In this document: positions 1-7,105 of the stretch, piece after piece
How the letters are laid out: every line of letters starts with the position of its first letter
How positions within the stretch are numbered: position 1 is the stretch's first letter
Assembly (NCBI GenBank): GCA_017591395.1
Contig: WEDG01001293.1
Coordinates: forward strand, 248,001 to 312,000
DNA from: Schistocephalus solidus
Taxonomy: Eukaryota; Platyhelminthes; Cestoda; Diphyllobothriidea; Diphyllobothriidae
Direction: 5' to 3'
DNA length: 64,000 bases
Notes under the pieces: generated by a model
The model's database searches: none
What the model saw: only the letters and a program-made list of their open reading frames with translations
What the model was told of the DNA's origin: nothing
Position numbers and translations under genes: made by a program

Positions 1-473
1 GGAAATTAAAACGCAGCACTGGAGGCTTTATCAAGGGTGAACATTGTTCCATACTTTTGTTTGCTTGCATTGATGTGTTGATTGAAGCCTAACGACTGAG
101 CTTTATTTATGAGTTTAGAAGATCATTTATCGATTGGCTATTCCTATGCTTGCCACTAAATTCCGCACATACTTCCAGTCCGGAAATTTGCTGCAATAGA
201 TATTTGCTCAAGTACCAAACGAAGGATGTGGAGTTCTGAATTCAGCGCGGAATCTGGAGATGTAGGGACAATAGCAGGACACCTGCAATTTCGTTTTAAG
301 CTTTGCGGTTCGACTGAGGAGGGAAGGTAGGATCGTGCTGAATGCAGTGTGCCCAGTAAGAGTACGCACAGCTTGTTGGCAGTCTATGCGCTAGGAATGC
401 TGCATCAAGATCGCCGCTGCTAAAGCAGGAATAAGTACTGTATAAATCCTGTCAGTGGGTTGATTCTTAGTAC
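1..473. other. No recognisable feature
   Basis: I see no open frame, RNA gene or repeat that I can name here. The stretch ends in a TA dinucleotide run that marks the left edge of the hammerhead-element array. Confidence 0.4.
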
Positions 474-489
474 AGTATATATATATATG
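474..489. repeat. (TA)n microsatellite at left edge of hammerhead array
   Basis: A short TA run directly precedes the truncated first unit of the tandem element. A similar run at about 1207-1219 closes the array on the right. AT runs of this kind may be the insertion or recombination sites that trimmed the array. Confidence 0.7.
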
Positions 490-521
490 TTTCGAATCCC
501 AGGTGTGCTACAATTGGGATT

Positions 522-576
522 GGGTATGACTGGCTGATGATGGCTAATAAGCCAGAAATGGCCATTCCGGTCTCCC
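522..576 (+). ncRNA. Hammerhead ribozyme, type I, unit 1
   Basis: All core elements are present in order. Stem I 5' strand is GGG (522-524), loop TAT, GACTGG (528-533); then CTGATGA (534-540). Stem II is TGGCT/AGCCA with loop AATA (541-554), followed by GAAA (555-558). Stem III is minimal: A558-T565 and T559-A564 closing GGCC. H17 is T566. The stem I 3' strand CCGGTC (567-572) pairs with GACTGG with one G-U wobble, then T, then CCC (574-576) pairs with GGG. Predicted cleavage is between 566 and 567. The pairing and core match the known hammerhead rules; activity is untested. Confidence 0.87.
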
Positions 577-750
577 TTGTCTTTGTCGGTTCCACATTAT
601 CAACATATGCTGCACATCGCTATGCAACCGCCTGTGAGGGCTCTAGTCTGAGTTCCAGGGCACAACGGAACATAAATGTTCCTCAAGCAGATCGGTGAGC
701 CACACACTATCATCATATTCCCAATCGCAACCGACAAAGCAACGAGCCCG

Positions 751-804
751 TGGCTCAATGGTAGAGCGTTCGACTCAATTACCAAAGGTCGCGGGTTCGA
801 ATCC
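751..804 (+). promoter_or_regulatory. Internal pol III promoter (A and B boxes), unit 2
   Basis: The A box TGGCTCAATGG (751-761) and B box GGTTCGAATCC (794-804) match the tRNA internal promoter consensus, with 32 bp between them. The surrounding tRNA-like sequence is degenerate, so these are best read as promoter boxes of the small element rather than as a tRNA gene. Transcription would start just upstream of the A box and run through the hammerhead. Confidence 0.75.
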
Positions 805-826
805 CAGGTGTGCCACACTTGGGATT

Positions 827-881
827 GGGTATGACTTGCTGATGACGGCTAATAAGCCAGAAGTGGCCATTCTGGTCTCCC
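827..881 (+). ncRNA. Hammerhead ribozyme, unit 2, decayed core
   Basis: The layout matches unit 1: CTGATGA at 839-845, stem II at 846-859, stem I partner at 872-877. The conserved GAAA is GAAG (860-863), stem II starts with a C-A mismatch, and stem I (GACTTG/CTGGTC) has a U-U mismatch. Loss of the last core A should abolish or strongly reduce cleavage, so this unit is probably dead. Confidence 0.75.
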
Positions 882-1053
882 TTGTCTTTGTCGGTTCCAT
901 TCCATCATATGCTACACGTCGCTATGCGACCGCCTGCGAGGGCTCTAGTCTGAGCTCCAGGGCACAACGGAACATACATGTTCCTTAAGCAGATCGGTGA
1001 GCCCCACACTATCATCATATTACCAATCACAACCGACAAAAACAACGAGCCCG

Positions 1054-1107
1054 TGGCTCAATGGTAGAGCGTTCGACTCAAATACCAAAGGTCGCGGGTT
1101 TGAATCC
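1054..1107 (+). promoter_or_regulatory. Internal pol III promoter (A and B boxes), unit 3
   Basis: The A box TGGCTCAATGG is at 1054-1064. The B box is at 1097-1107 with one change from the usual TTCGA core (TTTGA). Spacing matches unit 2. Confidence 0.7.
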
Positions 1108-1129
1108 CAGGTGTGCCACACTTGGGTTT

Positions 1130-1184
1130 GGGTATGACTGGCTGATGACGGCTAATAAGCCAGAAATGGCCATTCCGGTCTCCC
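1130..1184 (+). ncRNA. Hammerhead ribozyme, type I, unit 3
   Basis: Stem I 5' strand is GGG (1130-1132), TAT, GACTGG (1136-1141). Then CTGATGA (1142-1148), stem II with loop AATA (1149-1162), GAAA (1163-1166), palindromic stem III sequence ATGGCCAT (1166-1173), H17 T1174, and stem I 3' strand CCGGTC (1175-1180) plus CCC (1182-1184). Only the first stem II pair is a C-A mismatch. Predicted cleavage is between 1174 and 1175, so the two inter-cleavage distances in the array are 305 and 303 nt. Confidence 0.83.
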
Positions 1185-1206
1185 TTGTCTTTGTCGGTTC
1201 CATTCC

Positions 1207-1219
1207 ATATATATATATG
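1207..1219. repeat. (AT)n run between hammerhead array and PLE
   Basis: A short AT run separates the truncated third unit from the 3' end of the minus-strand Penelope-like element. Confidence 0.6.
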
Positions 1220-1247
1220 AAAAGAAAAATGCTCTTCGGGAAATGGA

Positions 1248-1304
1248 GTTTTACTCGTAAATTTTCAAGTTGGTGACACCAACCCGTCGTCAGACGAAAT
1301 GAAC
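1248..1304 (-). ncRNA. Hammerhead ribozyme in PLE-1 3' UTR
   Basis: Read on the minus strand: outer stem I GTT (1304-1302), loop, TCGT (1297-1294), core CTGACGA (1293-1287), a 20 nt stem II built on GTTGGT/ACCAAC with two outer G-U pairs (1286-1267), then GAAA (1266-1263). Next come a palindromic AATT, H17 U at 1259, and ACGA (1258-1255), which pairs with TCGT; AAC (1250-1248) closes the outer stem. An extra unpaired C sits at the base of stem II. Predicted cleavage is between 1259 and 1258. Hammerheads are known from PLEs, which supports the call; activity is inferred. Confidence 0.65.
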
Positions 1305-1594
1305 AGAGGAGAAATTGAAGTGGCGTGACCGGACAGATAGGGACAAACAAACAGCTGGTGTGAGTGGGTGGTGGGTGGACAATTAATTGGGACATGTTTT
1401 GGGACGGGGGAGGTGAGAAGAGAACAATTACATTGGCTTGTTTGGGAGGGGGAGGTGGGCAGCGAGTAACTACGGCCGGCTAGATTATCTATCATGGTTC
1501 CGGGTTGGATGTGGGGGTCACTGCGTCGGTTGGAGGTGTCGGAATGTTTAATTGCGGTTCACCACGTGTGAGGTGGGGTTTGCGAAAAGTGAGA

Positions 1595-3840
1595 TTAGCA
1601 GTCGTTGCTAGGGGGTGGGCGCCCGTTAGTAAATCGTGATCGCAATCCTTCGTTATGAGCATCTAGGTCAACGTGGCGGTTAATGCTAGTTATGCTAGAA
1701 TGCAAAGCTTCGAGGAGTTCTCGAGCTTGTTTGGTGTTGGCCATGACGATCACTTTGGCACCGTCCCAATTGAGCGATGGTCGCATTCAAGGGAGTGCGC
1801 GAACACGAGTGATAAGTGGTCATGTCGGCGAAGGGCTAGCTTATGTTCGTTGATGCGAGTCCCAAGACGTCGGCCTGTATGGCCAATGTAAACAGAAGGG
1901 CAGTTGGCACACGGTATGCGGTAAATGACATTGCTTAAATGTTCTTTTGGTAGGAGGTCCTTTACTCTGCATAGGGTTGCGAGTGTGGAGGACGCAGGCT
2001 TGTGGGTGACAGAGATGCCAAAGTTACTTAATTGTCGAGAGATTGTTTCGGAAACACCTTGCATGTAAGGTAAGGAATAAAATTTCCGTGGCACTATATC
2101 TCCATTAGAAACAAGGTTCTGCGTTTGTCTCTGGCGTCGAAGACAATTTTTCATGAAGCTCGTTGGGTATCCATTGGACCGGAAGAACTGATACAAAAAG
2201 GATAGTTCTTTCTTAAGATGGTCATCGCTGCTGCAATAGCGGAAGGCCCGATGGAAAAGGGTGTGAACACAGCTTCTTTTGTGGGCCGCAGGGTGGTTAC
2301 TTGCATAGTTAAGCACGATTTCCGCAGTAGAGTCCTTTCGGTGGACGCTTGTTGCGAGTCCACCATCACTGAGTCGTTGTATGTTCACGTCTAGGAATTG
2401 TAGTATATCTCTTGTTGCAGCTTCGCGTGTAAATTTTATAGTCAGGAAGACCCCATTCAGACTCTGGTGCGATTGCTCAACGTCACAAGTCTTGATGATA
2501 ACGAATGTGTCATCTACGTAGCGGAGCCACATCTTTGGTTTGAAACGTTGTAAGACGCCTTCTTCTAGTCGCTGTAAGACTAGTTCGGCAAGTAGCCCCG
2601 ATATTGGAGAGCCCATTGGGGTGTCCTTAACTTGTTAATAGTAGTTGCCATCAAATTGACCATAGTTCTTAAGGCAGAGCTTAAGCATGTCTGAAACGTG
2701 CTGCTTTGGAATGCCGATAGGATTTTCTCTAGGCATCGCTCTATGCTGTCAATGGTCAAGTTATGCGGTATAGAGGAAAACAGAGAAACAACGTCGAACG
2801 ATACAATACATTCGTCAGGACTTACTTGAACTCCTTGTATGTTCTGTAGGAATGCCTGCGAGTTTCTGACGTTGTATCATGATCTGTCAATGAGGTGCTT
2901 AGTTTCCTGTTTAGCCATTTGACAAGATTGTAGGTCGGGGATCCAATAAGCGGTACTATGATCCTCAATGGTGCCTCTGGTTTGTGCACCTTTGGAAGGC
3001 CATATGCATTTGCGACACGGGGGTCACTGAGGGTCATAAATCTGGAGTCCTCGGGGCTAATGAGTTTCAATTGAGAACATTCATTCACTTTCTTCTTTAG
3101 AGAAGCTGCCTGTTTTTTCGTTGGGTCCGCATCAAGTGGGGTGTACGCTTCCCTGTCATTGAAAATCTGGTTTGCCTTGTTGACGTACTCGGTCTTGTCC
3201 ATGATAACAGTTGCGCCACCTTTGTTAGCAGGCACAATGACTATACTTTCATCTGTTTTCAGTGATTTCAATCCCTTCGCTTCTTCGATTGCTAAGGTTT
3301 GATGATGTTTCCTTTTCCGAAGGAGACCAGTGGCGCAGCTACGTATGTCCGCACGTATGTCCTCGGGGAAGGTGGAGGTCAGCAGAAGGGATTCAAGATT
3401 GGTTAGGAAGTTCGTCGGTGAAGCATCGGCATGGCTGAATTTTATTCCTTTAGATAAGAGGTTTATTTCAGAGGATGTTAGATTCCTTTTGGACAGGTTA
3501 ACAACCGTCGTCGGCATGCTGTTTTAATTTGTAGAACGGAGAAGAGATTTGAATCTCTCTTGTAGGTCGGTTCGTTTCTTCATTCTGGCGTCCTTGTTGG
3601 TGGAAATTATCCTTTGCAGTACTTATTCGGTTTTTAAGGTCGGCGATTGTGGCTTCGAAGAGGCAAATACGATGGTGGACGTCGGATATAACGGAACTCA
3701 AAACGCGGAATCCATATTTGCGTGCGAGTTGTCTTTCAGTCTCATTGGGTAGAGTGGGCTTGAATCGAAGTGACTTCGGAAGGATACCGCGATCGCGACA
3801 GTGGTGGAGGAAATTTAGTTGTTTGTAAGTCCTCGCCTGT
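1595..3840 (-). pseudogene. PLE reverse transcriptase / GIY-YIG protein, broken
   Basis: Penelope-type polyprotein read from high to low coordinates. The N-terminal region runs to about 3520. Next are the RT fingers with GLPKVHKP and GSPTYNLVKWL (about 3010-2920), a SFDVVSLF box near 2790, MGSPISG at 2616, and the catalytic YVDD at 2520-2509. A GIY-YIG nuclease follows with C-x2-C then VYIGHTGRRLGTRINEH (about 1895-1840). The tail continues in another frame to 1595. Lesions: a frameshift near 3590, in-frame TAA at 3526-3524, frameshifts near 2875 and 2730, TAA at 2637-2635 (expected Gln before VKDTPMGSP), and a frameshift near 1770. With only about six lesions it is a fairly young copy, but it cannot encode an intact enzyme. 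It would copy RNA at nicked targets and is a plausible partner for the neighbouring hammerhead element. Confidence 0.85.
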
Positions 3841-4219
3841 CTCTCTATATATATGTAAATATGGAGACAATAAACCTTCACACTTTGTGTTCGGTTCACA
3901 TTAACAATAAGGCTTTCAATTTCAGATGCAATGGTGTAGCACTTTCGGGTTTCAACCCTCTCAAATGCAAACCACATTCTTTAAAGGATTTCCCACATCA
4001 CCCCCTTACTGAAAAGGTAAGTAAGCTGCAGATGTTGATGTGACTTGTCAAAAACGACCCCCTACTAAATCTATAAATTGCCTGACGTTTTTCTGAGCCT
4101 GACCATAATTTTGGTAGGAAAAAAAAACAATATTGTGCTTTTAGCCTTAAGACGCTTGGTCTCATTCAACATGACATCTTTAGTCTCACTCATCTCACTG
4201 AATTCGGCGCACGAAGTCC

Positions 4220-5060
4220 AGTGTGAGAATTGTGAGGAGGCATACGGCGATATTCCGAGCTCACTCAAAATTCAGCATCTTATGGGGCTGTTTGGATGGA
4301 GACAAAACTTACTTCATTTTTGTTGGAAAAACCTGTGAACCGATCGAAGTAACTCCAATGGATTCCGATTGGCCAAACTGGTTCTACAATAGTTGGAGAA
4401 GACTGCCTTAAGTGTCAGCCGGCCTTTTGACGTCTTTACGTTGTTATCGAGCATGCTGCGGAATTTCCATAATTTGTTCAACTCTATCTTGCCTGATATA
4501 CAATTCACAAGGGAGGAAGAAAACGAGCGGAAGCTGCCCTTGCTTGACATGTTCGACAGACAAATTCAGAGGGGCGAAAATAGAGACAACTGCTTACTGG
4601 AGGGCAAAGAACACTAATCATCGTATTAGTTTTCACACCAATGATCCACTGGATCACAACCGAAGCTGTGTGAGAACACTCTCTAACCGCGTCTAATTTA
4701 TGTGGAATGGCTATTCAGAGACATTAATAAGCCGATGCGTACATGTTCGCTACCTGAGCAACCAACTGGGAAAACCATCGATGGTATTATATGCTGCAGC
4801 ATACATCAAGTACGTTTAAGACGTGACCGAGCTCATTGCTGCTGGATTACGTGTTGTACTTGCACACCTGCCCAAAAGCGAGCATGTGTAACAAGGTCAT
4901 GAAAATCAAGGACTGATTACATCCCAGTACGCAGTTTAATGCAGTGTATCGTATCCCGTGGCTTAACTGTGCAAATGAATGTATGCTCTGATCGTGCCTA
5001 CACGAAAATAAGCTACCTGTGCCACGGGGTGAGAAATTATCACGAGTGATTCAGCAACTT
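4220..5060 (+). pseudogene. Second Penelope-like element fragment (PLE-2)
   Basis: Plus-strand pieces in shifting frames match the part of a PLE after the YVDD box. There is a segment with IQFTREEENERKLPLLD (about 4497-4550), then RISFHTNDPLDHNRSCVRT (about 4620-4680), equivalent to the NHPAAHKRSCVHT stretch of PLE-1. Near 4945-5000 a YRIPWLNCANE segment marks the entry to the GIY-YIG domain. Stops and frameshifts are frequent, and no catalytic YVDD is readable. The copy differs from PLE-1 in sequence, so it is a separate subfamily or an older insertion. The left boundary is vague. Confidence 0.65.
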
Positions 5061-5335
5061 CAAAACGGGTCACAAGTCTAGGCCTGCGTCGCTGACCATT
5101 TCGCGAGACATGTTCGACCCGTTGCGCTGTTGGGTTCAATCCTGAGACCATACAAGCGGTCACATAGCAACGACCATTGATAGAGGAAGGAATACCGACA
5201 AATAGAGAGGGAGATAGAGTGGCCGTTTCTGGCATAACACCACTCGACAGCCAACCGCACTCGGGATTTCAACCTGTATTCTTTGTTAGTTTAGCATTTA
5301 TAAATCCGACGTTTTGCCACTGAGCTACAGATCTA
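5060..5335 (-). mobile_element. Diverged hammerhead/tRNA-promoter element, single unit
   Basis: Reading on the minus strand gives a cleaner tRNA-like head: A box TAGCTCAGTGG (5328-5318) and B box GGTTGAAATCCC (5274-5263). A decayed hammerhead follows: CTGTCGA at 5250-5244 in place of CTGATGA, then GCCA-GAAA at 5233-5226. The body then matches the 490-1213 units (pyrimidine-rich stretch, TTTGTCGGT, then the GCTATG-GACCGC block). The core is mutated, so it is inactive. The low-coordinate end lies next to the 3' end of PLE-2. Confidence 0.65.
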
Positions 5336-5339
5336 TTGT

Positions 5340-6250
5340 CTTCTCGGCTTTAATCGGGGATAGGAAACATCCGCAAACAGCATGCTGCCGTGTCTTCTTA
5401 ACCTTCTCTGTTTGGAACAGTGAATATCCAATGATCGAATATATCCTTATTCCTGTCTCTTATAAGGATGGGAAAAGTTAAAGGGTTCATGTGTGTGGAA
5501 GGTCACCGATGCAAAAGAATCTTTATAAAACTATGGAATTCAATGGAATATAACCGATTTGATTGTTCGCCAAAGTGGTTAGTTGAGCCACTTGCAACTT
5601 CAGCCCCGCCAGTCACACGTTTGGTAGAGAACGAGGTATCCCTTATCGTCCCTGCGGATTAGAATAATATTATTAGTAAAAACTGCAGCCTTTTGTTCAT
5701 TACCACTGAGCGCTGATGGACAACGTCAAATACGTGAGCCATATACCTAAAATCCATCCAAATGAGGGTGCGATAAAGGAATTAGAATTACATACAAAAG
5801 ACCTTGTATTCTCGGTTAAACTAAAGCGAAAACTACAAGCCATTTTCAGTGGAGTAGGAACCATTTGACAAGCGGACGGCTGGCATCCAAGTCTTAATGA
5901 CGGACGCTCAGTTGTTCCGCGGTGGTCCGAGAACGCAGCCCCGTGTGTAACTGCGCTGTCTGGAGGTCATGTGAGCACATAGTGCGTATTTAGACCCCCA
6001 ACCCAATAGCGAGCATATACCTGCCGCCAGTCAGTCGGGTCAGAAACAAATAAGCAGCTAGGGAATTGAATGAGCCAGAAATTGCGCACAAACAATTTGG
6101 CGCGTGTGTTTGGGAATGAGTGTGTACCTATTTCGGAGTTACTGACTCGCACCGAGTTTCAACCGGGCCTCAGGTTTGCACAAGGGGTTTTGGTGGTCTA
6201 CAGCCGAATAATGGATGATGGCTGAACTCCGTCCGGCCGTATCACATTCC
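5340..6250. other. Unassigned sequence between elements
   Basis: I see no coding region here that I trust. A patch around 5870-5960 faintly resembles the dispersed sequence at 15640-16070, but too weakly to call. Confidence 0.35.
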
Positions 6251-6254
6251 ATTA

Positions 6255-7105
6255 TGCGACAGTTCGACCATCGATTACGACGAGGTCCACCGTATGCTCC
6301 ACGGAAGGGTGGTGCAGGGACGGTGACTTGCGCGTGATTTAGTTTAAGGGGAAAGTAGACTTGCGATGCATCTACCGCACTTTCTCCTCCTCCCCCACCT
6401 GAGCCAAGTGTCATGGCAGCGTCGAGAAGACCGGAGATGGGAGAGGGCGCAGGTCACTGGCACCCCTGGGCGTACCACCACAGCTGGCTCGGATCCCACG
6501 GAGTGGGAGTGCCATAAAGACCACGTTAAGAAGGAGCCATTGCAGCCTGACTCTTAGTCCACCAATCAGCCACTACACACAAAAAAACACCTTTGGCTGA
6601 CCACGTGATCCGAGTGTTCCCGTCAGTTGGCAACCTTCCAAGCCACGGCTGTTAGCGCACCGTGATAGTTTCAAGCGCGTCAGATTGTTTATAGTGGGGA
6701 ATATGCGCTGAGCTGTCGATCTCACTCTCTTCCCCACCCCCACAATCAGACCACCGTCCGAGCCAGTCAGTTGTCTGATGTGGGAGTTGGCGCATTAGCT
6801 AACTGGTCGGCGTACCCATCTTCGCGCACCACAGCACAACCTGGCCCCCGTAACGCACACACCAGGATTCACTTAATCAGGGAATATGGAGGAGCCATCG
6901 CCGTCTGATTCCCAGTCCACTGGTCAGCCACTCAACATACACAGCACATACACTGGGCCGACGGCGTGGTCTGGTGTAAGCGTCAGATTGGCAGCCTTCC
7001 AAGCCACGGTTTCTAGGAAATCATGATATTCCCAGGTAAGTGATGATGGTGAGGGTGCTGTGTATGTATTGGTGTAGGTAGTGGGCGCTGATGTGGCTTA
7101 GCCTC
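6255..7105 (-). repeat. LINE-A 3' UTR, modules A and B
   Basis: Two related blocks follow the finger region. Each starts with GTGGCTTGGAAGG-TGCCAA and contains GTGGCTGAC-GTGGACT-AGAGTCAG and GATGGCTCCT or AATGGCTCCT. Module A is about 7010-6670 and module B about 6665-6255. The element's 3' end lies at a TGGTCGAACTG motif near 6260. The same two blocks in the same order end the copies at 10.7 and 51.2 kb, so the modules are a fixed internal duplication. Confidence 0.7.

Larger units (their letters stand above)
490..1213 (+). mobile_element. Tandem tRNA-promoter/hammerhead retroelement (Sm-alpha/retrozyme type)
   Basis: About 2.4 head-to-tail units with a period of 305 then 303 bp. Equivalent B-box positions lie at 491, 796 and 1099. 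Each full unit has a degenerate tRNA-like head with pol III A and B boxes, then directly a hammerhead core, then a roughly 250 bp body without coding potential. The first unit is cut inside the B box and the third ends after the hammerhead, both at AT runs. The tRNA-like head does not fold as a functional tRNA: the acceptor arms do not pair and the anticodon stem is lost. Open frames across it are therefore meaningless. Known families of this kind (Sm-alpha of schistosomes, animal retrozymes) are transcribed as multimers, self-cleave into unit-length RNA and depend on another element for reverse transcription. The family assignment is inferred from architecture; unit length and boxes are seen directly. 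Confidence 0.85.
1220..3841 (-). mobile_element. Penelope-like element (PLE-1), 5'-truncated
   Basis: Minus-strand retroelement bounded by AT runs at both ends (1207-1219 and about 3842-3856). From its 5' side it holds a PLE N-terminal region, a telomerase-like RT, a GIY-YIG endonuclease and a 3' UTR of about 370 bp that includes a hammerhead. The RT/GIY-YIG pairing is diagnostic of PLEs. The 5' end appears truncated inside the coding region at the tatata run, because the N-terminal reading passes straight into low-complexity sequence. I found no pseudo-LTR on the 5' side. Confidence 0.85.

Noticed and set aside
745..817. tRNA gene
   Set aside because: The A and B boxes are good, but the acceptor ends do not pair, the anticodon stem is absent and the sequence repeats every 303-305 bp. 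It is a tRNA-derived promoter of the small element.
600..1400. Small proteins of 70-105 codons on both strands
   Set aside because: They run through the hammerhead array, repeat with its period and cover the ribozyme cores; they are not conserved coding.
3819..4043. Plus-strand 74-codon frame
   Set aside because: It overlaps the AT run and the 5' edge of the minus-strand PLE; no motif.
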